61,375 bases of DNA from Blautia sp. Its GTDB lineage: Bacteria; Bacillota; Clostridia; Lachnospirales; Lachnospiraceae. Made by a program: the position numbers and the translations under genes. A model generated the notes under the pieces. That model was not told where the DNA came from. It searched no databases and worked only from the letters and a program-made list of their open reading frames with translations. Positions 1 through 7,630 of the stretch are shown here, in pieces. The DNA is taken from assembly GCA_023664455.1 (NCBI GenBank), contig JAMPFM010000006.1:1-61375 (forward strand). The letters run 5' to 3'. Within the stretch, counting starts at the first letter, position 1; each line of letters opens with the position of its first letter.

Positions 1-575
1 ATCTGCCGCTAAACAATATAAGTGGAGTGCAGATACACTTTGACGGCAATCCTGATAAGGCGCAGATAGACAAAAATATTGAAAAACTGAAAAGTCTGCT
101 GGACACCGACAAGGTGTATTCGACCTCGGACCTCATCAATAGGACTACGGAAATGTCCGATACGCTGAATGCAATTAAACAGATGATGATGATCATTACT
201 GTGATTGTGACGGCATTGATTGTCATACTCATGGAGCGTTCATTCATCTCTAAGGAAAAGAGCGAGATTGCACTTATGAAAGCGGTGGGGATTCCTGACA
301 GCAGCATTGTTGCCCAGCATACACTACGGTTTGTGATCGTAGCGGTTATTGCCTGCATTGTTTCTTCGGCGGCGTTTATGCCAATCAGCAACGTAATGAT
401 GAATTGGGTATGTAATATGATTGGCGATATATCAGGCATGGAATGCGATTTTGCTCCACTGGAAATATTTGTTATATGCCCGGCAATTCTCATCGTCGTG
501 ACCGTCATCGGCTCATTTTTGACAGCGCTTTATACAAAAACAATCAAGGCTTCCGATACGGCAAGCATAGAGTGA
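1..575 (+). CDS. FtsX/MacB-type ABC transporter permease, C-terminal part
   Basis: The frame is open from the first complete codon at position 3, so the gene begins upstream of the window and only about 190 C-terminal residues are visible. They hold three hydrophobic segments and the FtsX-type signature (a cytoplasmic loop reading like 'SEIALMKAVGIP' between the first two segments), which is typical of the last domain of peptide-exporting or peptide-sensing permeases. The ATPase gene follows after 100 bp, so the two form one transporter. The GTG at position 27 is an internal codon and not a start. The family assignment is firm; the substrate is unknown. Confidence 0.85.
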   Translation, partial: LPLNNISGVQIHFDGNPDKAQIDKNIEKLKSLLDTDKVYSTSDLINRTTEMSDTLNAIKQMMMIITVIVTALIVILMERSFISKEKSEIALMKAVGIPDSSIVAQHTLRFVIVAVIACIVSSAAFMPISNVMMNWVCNMIGDISGMECDFAPLEIFVICPAILIVVTVIGSFLTALYTKTIKASDTASIE

Positions 576-597
576 CGGCGTTTTACGGATTGTGAAA

Positions 598-631
598 ACT
601 GCGAAGCAAGGCGGCAATCCGCCGCCGCAGT
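598..631 (+). other. intercistronic hairpin
   Basis: An outer stem ACTGC/GCAGT (598-602 with 627-631) encloses an inner GC-rich stem GGCGG/CCGCC (610-614 with 619-623). No T-run follows, so it is more likely an RNA-stability element or weak attenuator between permease and ATPase than a terminator. Confidence 0.4.
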
Positions 632-675
632 CTAAAATTAAAGTATAAAATTTAAGAAGAAAAGAGGAAACAGAT

Positions 676-1446
676 ATGAATACAGTTTTACAGACAAAGG
701 GACTTTGCAAGACATACATCGTGAATAAGCATCAGAACAATGTGTTAAAAAATATCGACCTGACAATCGGTGAAGGCGAAATGGTAGCAATCATGGGACC
801 TTCCGGCTCCGGCAAAAGCACGCTGCTCTACTGCGTTTCGGGAATGGACAGGGTGAGCGCAGGCGAGGTACTCTTTAACGGAAGGGAAACGGCAAAGCTT
901 GGTGATAAGGAGCTTGCAAGACTCAGACTTGACGAAATGGGCTTTATTTTCCAGCAGATGTACATGATGAAAAATCTTTCGCTGCTTGATAATATCATTT
1001 TTCCTGCGGTAAAATCAAAAAAGAATAGTTCGGGCCGCAGACAGACCGAGGAGCGCGGCAGGGCGCTCATGAGAAGGCTCGGCATTGATGATGTGTGCGG
1101 CAATGATATTAACGAGGTGTCGGGCGGACAGCTTCAGAGGGCTTGTATCTGCCGCAGTATGATAAACAATCCTAAGATAATCTTTGCCGATGAACCCACG
1201 GGCGCCCTCAACCGTAAAAGCTCCGATGAGGTCATGAGCGAGCTGCTATCCTTAAACCACGACGGTACGGCGATCATGTGCGTGACCCACGATCCGAAGG
1301 TTGCCGCCAAGTGCAGCCGGGTGCTTTATCTTGTGGACGGCGGAATTGTCGGTGAAAAAGAAATGGGATATTTTGACGGCGGTGACAAGGCGCTTCGTGA
1401 CCGTGAAAGAGAGTTGAACAACTGGCTTATGGAGCAGGGCTGGTAA
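676..1446 (+). CDS. ABC transporter ATP-binding protein (MacB/LolD type)
   Basis: This 256-aa nucleotide-binding subunit powers the FtsX-type permease encoded just upstream. Visible motifs are Walker A GPSGSGKST near residue 41, a Q-loop in 'FIFQQMYMMKN', the signature VSGGQLQRA, Walker B 'IIFADEPTGAL' and the switch His in 'CVTHDP'. The ATG at 676 follows an AGAGGAAA ribosome-binding site. The order permease, ATPase, regulator, kinase is that of bacitracin- or lantibiotic-sensing modules of Firmicutes, so export or sensing of an antimicrobial peptide is inferred. The C-terminal tail after the switch is slightly longer than the family minimum. Confidence 0.93.
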   Translation: MNTVLQTKGLCKTYIVNKHQNNVLKNIDLTIGEGEMVAIMGPSGSGKSTLLYCVSGMDRVSAGEVLFNGRETAKLGDKELARLRLDEMGFIFQQMYMMKNLSLLDNIIFPAVKSKKNSSGRRQTEERGRALMRRLGIDDVCGNDINEVSGGQLQRACICRSMINNPKIIFADEPTGALNRKSSDEVMSELLSLNHDGTAIMCVTHDPKVAAKCSRVLYLVDGGIVGEKEMGYFDGGDKALRDRERELNNWLMEQGW

Positions 1447-1455
1447 AGTGCAAAA

Positions 1456-1530
1456 AGATTTTCTAACGCAGCAAAAAACGCTGCATAAGAAAATCTATGT
1501 TTCGCACGAAAGAATCCGCAAGCGGATTCT
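1456..1530 (+). other. two intercistronic hairpins
   Basis: The first has outer arms AGATTTTCT (1456-1464) and AGAAAATCT (1488-1496) around GCAGC/GCTGC. The second has perfect arms AGAATCCGC (1511-1519) and GCGGATTCT (1522-1530) with a 2-base loop. They lie between the ATPase and regulator genes and could tune expression of the two-component genes; neither has a terminator-like T-run. Confidence 0.45.
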
Positions 1531-1565
1531 TCCAGGCTTGTACCAGATTAATAAGGAGATTGATT

Positions 1566-2228
1566 ATGACCGATATTCTGATAGTAGAAGACGATAAGGA
1601 ACTGGCCGGTCTGCTGACTGACTTTTTGCGGGACGAGGGCTACATTACGTCAAGCGTGGACAGTGGAGAGCGTGCCGTGCAGTTCTTTGAACGATATGGT
1701 GCAAGACTTGTGGTGCTTGACATCAACCTTCCCGATGTAAATGGTTTTGCGGTCTGCTCTAAGCTGCGGGAAAATGTGGATACTCCTATACTAATCGTAA
1801 GTTCAAGGACGGGTAAGGATGATAAACTGAATGGCTTTGACCTCGGCGCTGATGATTATATAGAAAAGCCCTATGATATTGATATTCTTATCGCTAAGAT
1901 CAAGGGGATATTCAAGCGACGGTATCAGCGTGATATATTGTCAGCGGACGGTGTGACACTCAATCTCGTAGATAAAACAGCAGTCATTGACGGAAAGCCC
2001 ATAGAACTGCCTGCGAAGGAATTTGAACTGTTGACGCTTCTGATTGAGAATCAGGGCAAAACCCTGAAAAAAGAGTACCTGTTTAGCACTGTCTGGGGCA
2101 GCGACAGCGATTCGGAGCTGCAGACGCTCCATGTGCATATCAACCGCCTTCGCCAGAAATTAGGTGATGATCCTAAGAATGCAAAGCGTTTGTTGACCGT
2201 CTGGGGTGTGGGGTATAAGTTTGTATGA
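1566..2228 (+). CDS. OmpR/PhoB-family response regulator
   Basis: A 220-aa cytoplasmic transcription factor. The N-terminal receiver domain shows the acidic pair in 'IVEDD', the phospho-acceptor Asp52 in 'VVLDINLPD' and the conserved Lys in 'YIEKPYD'. A winged-helix DNA-binding domain follows from about residue 125 and ends in the typical 'LLTVWGVGYKF' wing. The start at 1566 is chosen because AAGGAG lies 8 bp upstream and the protein then begins at the receiver fold; an in-frame ATG at 1497 would add unconserved residues. It overlaps the kinase gene by ATGA. It probably controls the adjacent transporter. Confidence 0.93.
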   Translation: MTDILIVEDDKELAGLLTDFLRDEGYITSSVDSGERAVQFFERYGARLVVLDINLPDVNGFAVCSKLRENVDTPILIVSSRTGKDDKLNGFDLGADDYIEKPYDIDILIAKIKGIFKRRYQRDILSADGVTLNLVDKTAVIDGKPIELPAKEFELLTLLIENQGKTLKKEYLFSTVWGSDSDSELQTLHVHINRLRQKLGDDPKNAKRLLTVWGVGYKFV

Positions 2229-3442
2229 AGACTTTCAGAAGACTATGTATTGTAGTGATAACGATATTTCTTTTGCTGACGGCAGTATTGAATCTATTCC
2301 TTGTGGGAGCGAAAGAGAGTAACGAAGGAATGTATCGTGTTGAAGCCAAGCGGCTTGCGGATGAGATAGTGGAAACAGGCAATTATGATCTTGAAAAATA
2401 TCCCCACATTACGGGTGTGTCGGGGACTGATGATGGCGAACTGTACATCTCCGATGAGCATTATCTGATCATAGAAGCAGACGGTAAGCTGTATCGTGTG
2501 GAGTATATTGTCGGAGATGGGCAGCACACCCTTGTGATTATAAACTGTGTATTAGTTGCCCTGCTTGTGTTGATGATTGGTCTTTTGTATTATATTCGAA
2601 GGCATATCATCGTACCATTCGGCAGGCTAAACGATGTTCCGCAGGAGCTGGCAAGGGGCAATCTTGCTGTCCCGATACCAGAGGAAAAAAGCCGTTTCTT
2701 CGGGAAATTTACATGGGGTGTGAATCTTCTGCGTGAGAGTATCGAAGAGAGCCGCAAAAAAGAAATCACGATGCAGAGGGACAAAAAACTCCTGCTGCTA
2801 TCCCTTTCCCACGATATCAAAACGCCTTTGTCGGCAATCAAGCTGTGTGCAAAGGCGCTTGCCAGAGGATTATACAAGGACGAGGAAAAACGACGTGCCG
2901 CTGCCGAGAGTATCAATACCCGTGCAGATGAGATAGAGCGTTTTGTCAGCGAGATTACAAAGGCGGCAAGCGAGGACTTTATGAATTTTGAGGTCACACA
3001 GGGAGAGGCTTTTTTAAGCGCCATCATCACCAAAATAGATGCGCGATATGCTCCCCGGCTTGCCATGTCGGGAATGGAGTTTGCAATTCAGAAATATGAT
3101 GACTGTATTCTTTCCTGCGACCCTGACCGCCTTGCAGAGTGTCTGCAAAATCTGCTCGAAAATGCGATCAAATACGGTGACGGCAGACGAATTGGGATTA
3201 GCTTCGATAAAATGGACGGTTGTGAGCTTATCACGGTATCCAATACAGGGTGTACGCTTGCAGCGAAAGAACTGCCGCAGATATTCGAGAGCTTTCATCG
3301 TGGAAATAATGCAGACAAGGTGCAGGGCAACGGGCTGGGGCTGTTCATATGCCGCAGACTGATGGGACTCATGAACGGAGAGGTATATGCGGATATTCGT
3401 GATGAATGCTTCTATATAACGCTTGTTGTAAAAATGGCGTAA
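2225..3442 (+). CDS. sensor histidine kinase
   Basis: A 405-aa membrane kinase partner of the preceding regulator, translationally coupled through a 4-bp overlap. One membrane segment lies near residues 7-27 and a second near 102-124. Between them is a short extracytoplasmic loop of about 75 residues. A HAMP-like linker leads to the HisKA domain with phospho-acceptor His196 in 'LSLSHDIKTPLSA'. The HATPase domain has the N-box 'NLLENAIKYGD' and a G-box 'GNGLGLFI'. The sensor loop is small, as in kinases that rely on a partner transporter for sensing, but a direct ligand cannot be excluded. Confidence 0.92.
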   Translation: MKTFRRLCIVVITIFLLLTAVLNLFLVGAKESNEGMYRVEAKRLADEIVETGNYDLEKYPHITGVSGTDDGELYISDEHYLIIEADGKLYRVEYIVGDGQHTLVIINCVLVALLVLMIGLLYYIRRHIIVPFGRLNDVPQELARGNLAVPIPEEKSRFFGKFTWGVNLLRESIEESRKKEITMQRDKKLLLLSLSHDIKTPLSAIKLCAKALARGLYKDEEKRRAAAESINTRADEIERFVSEITKAASEDFMNFEVTQGEAFLSAIITKIDARYAPRLAMSGMEFAIQKYDDCILSCDPDRLAECLQNLLENAIKYGDGRRIGISFDKMDGCELITVSNTGCTLAAKELPQIFESFHRGNNADKVQGNGLGLFICRRLMGLMNGEVYADIRDECFYITLVVKMA

Positions 3443-3586
3443 AGTGGCTGGTGAGAATTTGAGACATCATTACTTATAGCGATATGGGTAGTGGTGTCTT
3501 TTGCTGGGGCGGGATAATATGAAATTTCAAAAAACTATCAGGAATATATTATAAAAATTCATTGAAAATACGGAGGAAAAGTAAGG

Positions 3587-3661
3587 ATGAAAAGTAAGGA
3601 TGATAACTTGTATTATTTGCTGATGGATTCCTTTGAAGGGTTCATAGATTTACTAGTATAA
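3587..3661 (+). CDS. possible 24-aa small ORF
   Basis: An ATG at 3587, preceded by a GGAGG-type site at 3572-3576, opens a 24-codon frame that ends at the base of a strong hairpin. The peptide begins MKSKDDNLYYLLMD and ends in a hydrophobic tail. The 13 bases around the start are a tandem duplication (AAAAGTAAGGATG twice). It is unrecognised. Good start signals and an immediate terminator favour a real gene, but its length makes chance plausible. Confidence 0.3.
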   Translation: MKSKDDNLYYLLMDSFEGFIDLLV

Positions 3662-3706
3662 AATAAAAGTGTTTTGCGATTTATAACCGCAAAACACTTT
3701 TATTTT
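3661..3706. terminator. perfect 18-bp hairpin, bidirectional terminator or operator
   Basis: The arms at 3661-3678 and 3689-3706 are perfect complements around a short loop, with A-rich 5' and T-rich 3' flanks, so it can terminate in both directions. A TATACT box at 3721-3726 lies just downstream, so the palindrome also overlaps the likely promoter region of the ATPase gene that starts at 3750. Confidence 0.75.
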
Positions 3707-3749
3707 ATAAAGTTTTGCGGTATACTATTTACAGATGGAGGTGGTTACC

Positions 3750-4961
3750 GTGATTTACAGACCTATGTATGTAGATAAAATAATGGCGTATGTGGATACT
3801 CCTTTTGTAAAGATTCTGACAGGGATTCGCCGCTGCGGAAAGTCTACCATACTAAAAATGATTATGGAAAAGCTTCAGACGGAGCGGAATATTCCTACAG
3901 AGCGAATGATAAGCTGCCGCTACGATTCAATGGAATATGAGGATATGACGGCGAAACAAATGTACACGCATCTAAAGGAGCGGCTTTCTCCCGACGGTAA
4001 AACCTATCTGTTTCTTGACGAGGTTCAGGAAATCCAAGGTTGGGAAAAGGTTGTAAACTCTTTGATGTCGGATTTTGATGTGGATTTGTATGTGACTGGT
4101 TCTAATTCCCGTATGATGTCCTCAGAGATTTCCACCTATCTGACCGGAAGATATATAGCTTTCCGTATTTTTACACTTTCTTTCTCAGAGTATCTGCTGT
4201 TTAAGGAAAAATATGATACGGTTGGCGATTCAAGAAGCGAGCTTGCAGAGTATGTCCGTCTGGGCGGTTTCCCCGCAACGCATTTGCAGAAGTATTCGCA
4301 GGACGAAATTTACACGATTGTCCGGGATATTTATAATTCGATCATTTTTTCTGATATTGTGAAACGGAATCAGATTAGGAAAATAGATCAGTTGGAGCGT
4401 GTTGTCAGGTACACCTTTCAAAATGTCGGCAACACATTTTCCGCAAAGTCGATTTCGGATTATCTAAAATCTGAGAGCAGGGCATTGGATAACGAGACGG
4501 TATACAGTTATCTGGAAAAGCTGGAAAAAGCATATCTGCTTCATCGCTGTTCCCGATATGATTTGCAGGGCAAGGAAATCCTAAAAACACAGGAAAAGTT
4601 TTACCTTGCAGATAACGCCCTGCGCTACAGCCTTCTCGGCTATCATGCCAACAGTGTTGCCGCAAGTCTTGAAAACATTGTATACCTGGAGCTTTGCCGC
4701 AGGGGCTACACCGTTCACATTGGCAAAACAAATGACGGTGAAATCGACTTTGTAGCCATAAGGCAGAATGAAAAACTCTATGTACAGGTGACGCAAGGAA
4801 TCCATTCTGAAAAAACGGAACAACGGGAATACAACCGTCTGCTCGAAATACACGACAACTACCCCAAATATGTACTCAGGGCAGATGAATTTGCAGGAGG
4901 AAACTATGAGGGCATTCAGACAATGCACATAGCGGATTTTCTGCTCAGTCCAGACTATTAA
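3750..4961 (+). CDS. AAA-family ATPase with DUF4143-type C-terminus
   Basis: A 403-aa protein of a large prokaryotic ATPase family whose role is poorly defined. The N-terminal AAA domain has Walker A in 'GIRRCGKST', Walker B 'YLFLDEVQE' and a sensor-like 'TGSNSRM'. The C-terminal part resembles DUF4143, with a restriction-nuclease-like E...D...Q pattern ('SLENIVYLEL', 'GEIDFV', 'VQVT'). The GTG at 3750 is preferred because GGAGGTGG (3738-3745) precedes it at normal spacing, whereas the ATG at 3735 overlaps that site; the frame is open from 3735. It stands alone between two transporter modules. Confidence 0.85.
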   Translation: MIYRPMYVDKIMAYVDTPFVKILTGIRRCGKSTILKMIMEKLQTERNIPTERMISCRYDSMEYEDMTAKQMYTHLKERLSPDGKTYLFLDEVQEIQGWEKVVNSLMSDFDVDLYVTGSNSRMMSSEISTYLTGRYIAFRIFTLSFSEYLLFKEKYDTVGDSRSELAEYVRLGGFPATHLQKYSQDEIYTIVRDIYNSIIFSDIVKRNQIRKIDQLERVVRYTFQNVGNTFSAKSISDYLKSESRALDNETVYSYLEKLEKAYLLHRCSRYDLQGKEILKTQEKFYLADNALRYSLLGYHANSVAASLENIVYLELCRRGYTVHIGKTNDGEIDFVAIRQNEKLYVQVTQGIHSEKTEQREYNRLLEIHDNYPKYVLRADEFAGGNYEGIQTMHIADFLLSPDY

Positions 4962-4998
4962 AATCAGATATTGCATAGACAAAGAAAGGACCTGCCAA

Positions 4999-5688
4999 AT
5001 GAAACACCTATTCTTACTAGAAGATGATTTAAGCCTGATAAACGGACTTTCCTTTGCCATAAGGAAGCAAGGATACGATATCGTGATTGCCCGGACTACC
5101 TTGGAAGCGGACGCATTATGGGCGGACGGAAAATATGATTTGGTTATCTTGGACGTGTCGCTTCCCGATGGCTCTGGCTTTGATTTTTGTAAAAAGATAC
5201 GTCAGACCTCGAAAGTGCCCATTATGTTTCTGACTGCTGCTGACGAAGAAACGGATATTATCATGGGGCTTGATATTGGGGGCGACGATTATATCACCAA
5301 ACCGTTCAAGCTGGCGGTGTTCCTTTCCAGGATTAACGCCCTGCTTCGCAGGAGTGAGAATTTCAACACTGCGGCTACAGAATTAAATTCAGGCGGCATC
5401 CATGTCCAGCTTTTAAAAGGGGAAGTATATAAAAGCGGCGAGCTGGTTGATTTGACAGCAAGTGAATATAAGCTGCTATGTCTGTTTATGGAAAATCCTG
5501 ACCAGATACTTTCCGCCGAGCAGATTTTGGGAAGGTTATGGGACTGTAACGAAAACTATATAGACAACAATTCCCTTACCGTGTATATCCGCAGACTCCG
5601 CACCAAAATTGAAGACAATCCGGGCGAACCGAAGCGGATTATCACTGTTCGCGGCATGGGATATAAATGGAACACTGTGGATGATTGA
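4999..5688 (+). CDS. OmpR/PhoB-family response regulator
   Basis: A 229-aa regulator with a receiver domain (acidic 'LLEDD', phospho-acceptor Asp52 in 'VILDVSLPD', Lys in 'YITKPFK') and a C-terminal winged helix ending 'IITVRGMGYKW'. An AAAGGA site precedes the ATG. A kinase gene follows after 33 bp, then an ABC operon, so the pair very probably controls that operon. The 11-bp-phased repeats at 6816-6844 are the natural candidate binding site. Confidence 0.93.
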   Translation: MKHLFLLEDDLSLINGLSFAIRKQGYDIVIARTTLEADALWADGKYDLVILDVSLPDGSGFDFCKKIRQTSKVPIMFLTAADEETDIIMGLDIGGDDYITKPFKLAVFLSRINALLRRSENFNTAATELNSGGIHVQLLKGEVYKSGELVDLTASEYKLLCLFMENPDQILSAEQILGRLWDCNENYIDNNSLTVYIRRLRTKIEDNPGEPKRIITVRGMGYKWNTVDD

Positions 5689-5721
5689 TTAAGTTTAAAA
5701 GCCGCAGGCTGAGAGGAAGGT

Positions 5722-6786
5722 ATGGTTATTAGAATGAAAATATTTGCAAACCAAAAGATCAAACTGCTCTTTAGCAATATTTTATTATGTATTTTGACTT
5801 TTTCATTGATTGCGGCGCTGCTTATGGGTTTTGGAGATAAAAACGCTGCGGTTTACATAACAATTTCTTTTCTTCTGATGAGCGCTGTCATATTGGCGCT
5901 TTTGTTTGTGTATTTTAGTACGCAGCATCAAATCATGGAAAATGCTATATCGCAGATTACGGAATATCTATCCGGCAACAGAGAGGTTACGATGGAATGC
6001 AATGATGAGGGCGAATTATATAGGTTGTTCCATGAAGTAAATTCTTTAGTGGCTATTTTAAATACCCATGCCGAGAAGGAAAAAAACGCAAAGAGATTTT
6101 TGCAGAATACGATATCTGATATTTCGCATCAGTTAAAGACCCCGCTTGCCGCCCTGAATATTTATATCGGGCTGATACAGGATGAGGCGAAGGAATTACA
6201 GGCGATTCAGGAATTTTCCAGGCTTTCCGAGCAGGAACTTGACCGCATAGAAGCATTGGTGCAGAATCTTTTGAAAATTACCAAACTGGATGCAGGCATG
6301 ATTGTGTTGGAAAAGTCCGTAGAAAAGGTATCAGAGATAGCGGAAAGTGTAAAGGAGCATTTCCAATACCGGGCAAGGCAGGAAGGGAAAGAAATCTGTC
6401 TGTCGGGCAGTGAGGAAATTACTTTTTTATGCGATTGTAACTGGATAATCGAAGCCATCAGCAATCTTGTAAAAAACGCTCTCGACCATACAGAAAAAGG
6501 CGGCTGTATCCGCATAGAATGGCGGGAGTTTGCTTCTATTGTCCAAATTAGCGTCAAGGATAATGGAAGCGGCATCTATCCAGAAGATTTATATCATATT
6601 TTTAAACGCTTTTACCGGAGCCGCTATTCCCAGAACCTGCCGGACTGCGTGGATAAGCAGGGCATTGGGCTGGGACTGCCACTGACGAAGGCGATTGTGG
6701 AGGCCCATAACGGAACGATTGAAGTAGACAGCACATTAGGAAACGGCGCCTCTTTCACGATGAATTTCCTACTGCATGATGAGTAA
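5722..6786 (+). CDS. sensor histidine kinase (two N-terminal membrane segments)
   Basis: A 354-aa kinase with two closely spaced membrane helices (about residues 17-36 and 42-64) and almost no extracytoplasmic loop, the layout of intramembrane-sensing kinases associated with peptide-efflux ABC transporters. The HisKA motif 'ISDISHQLKTPLA' places the phospho-acceptor at His136. The HATPase domain shows 'NLVKNALDHTE', 'VKDNGSGI' and 'GIGLGLPL'. The start is ambiguous: AGAGGAAGG lies close to the ATG at 5722, and an ATG at 5734 is also possible. Sensing is probably via the downstream permease (inference). Confidence 0.92.
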   Translation: MVIRMKIFANQKIKLLFSNILLCILTFSLIAALLMGFGDKNAAVYITISFLLMSAVILALLFVYFSTQHQIMENAISQITEYLSGNREVTMECNDEGELYRLFHEVNSLVAILNTHAEKEKNAKRFLQNTISDISHQLKTPLAALNIYIGLIQDEAKELQAIQEFSRLSEQELDRIEALVQNLLKITKLDAGMIVLEKSVEKVSEIAESVKEHFQYRARQEGKEICLSGSEEITFLCDCNWIIEAISNLVKNALDHTEKGGCIRIEWREFASIVQISVKDNGSGIYPEDLYHIFKRFYRSRYSQNLPDCVDKQGIGLGLPLTKAIVEAHNGTIEVDSTLGNGASFTMNFLLHDE

Positions 6787-6815
6787 AACATTCGCTGGAA
6801 GATTTCCTTACAAAA

Positions 6816-6860
6816 TTGTAGGGTAATTGTAATCTTGGTGTAGGATTTCTCTGTTATATT
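6816..6860 (+). promoter_or_regulatory. 11-bp-phased direct repeats and -10 box, candidate OmpR-type operator
   Basis: Three related 7-mers, TTGTAGG (6816-6822), TTGTAAT (6827-6833) and GTGTAGG (6838-6844), repeat with an exact 11-bp period. A TATATT box at 6855-6860 follows. The -35 position is occupied by the repeats and is a poor match to consensus, as at activator-dependent promoters. The site lies between the two-component genes and the ABC operon they should control. Confidence 0.55.
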
Positions 6861-6895
6861 TGGGACTATCAAAAAGAGAAAGAGGTGTTGACACA

Positions 6896-7630
6896 ATGAA
6901 TTTACTAGAAGTCAGTAAGATTTGTAAGACTTACGGGAGTGGTGAAACGGCTGTAGCGGCATTGAAAAATGTCAGTTTTTCTGTTCCCAAGGGCGAGTAT
7001 GTGGCGATTGTCGGGGAATCCGGTTCGGGTAAGAGTACGCTCCTTAACATGATAGGCGCGCTCGATATCCCGACGTCCGGCAAAGTAACCATCAGCGGCA
7101 AAGACATTTTTTCCATGAATGATAGGAAACTTACGGTTTTCAGACGGCGGAACATAGGCTTTATTTTTCAGGCGTTTAACCTGATCCCGGAACTCACGGT
7201 AGAGCAGAATATCATTTTTCCGATGCTGCTTGATTATCAGAAACCCGACACACAATATTTGGAAGAACTGCTTGCAGTACTGAACCTGAAAGAACGTCGC
7301 AGCCACCTGCCCTGCCAGTTATCCGGCGGGCAGCAGCAGAGAGTGGCAATCGGGCGTGCACTGTTTACGCGTCCGTCGCTGATTCTGGCGGACGAGCCGA
7401 CTGGAAATCTTGATACGCAAAACAGCAGCGAGGTCATTGCGCTTTTAAAGGAAGCGTCCAAAAAGTATGAACAGACGATTATCATGATTACGCATAACCG
7501 CAGCATTGCACAGACTGCGGACAGGGTCCTAAATGTATCAGATGGCGTGCTGACTGATATGGGGAGGGTGCAGGATGTCAAGGAAACGCCTGTTTTGCAC
7601 AATACAGTGCAGAAAGGAGAGCGCGAATGA
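6896..7630 (+). CDS. ABC transporter ATP-binding protein (MacB/BceA type)
   Basis: A 244-aa ATPase subunit with Walker A 'GESGSGKST', Q-loop '[10 protein letters not shown]', signature 'LSGGQQQRV', Walker B '[12 protein letters not shown]' and switch 'MITHNR'. The ATG at 6896 is chosen because an AGAGGTG site lies 9 bp upstream; the in-frame upstream ATG at 6860 lies in the promoter. It overlaps the permease gene by 4 bp (ATGA), so the two products are made in balance. It couples ATP hydrolysis to the large permease, presumably for antimicrobial-peptide removal (inference). Confidence 0.94.
   Translation: MNLLEVSKICKTYGSGETAVAALKNVSFSVPKGEYVAIVGESGSGKSTLLNMIGALDIPTSGKVTISGKDIFSMNDRKLTVFRRRNIGFIFQAFNLIPELTVEQNIIFPMLLDYQKPDTQYLEELLAVLNLKERRSHLPCQLSGGQQQRVAIGRALFTRPSLILADEPTGNLDTQNSSEVIALLKEASKKYEQTIIMITHNRSIAQTADRVLNVSDGVLTDMGRVQDVKETPVLHNTVQKGERE

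Noticed and set aside
27-575. Complete small membrane protein starting at GTG 27
   Set aside because: The frame is open to the window edge upstream and the sequence is the C-terminal domain of a much larger permease.
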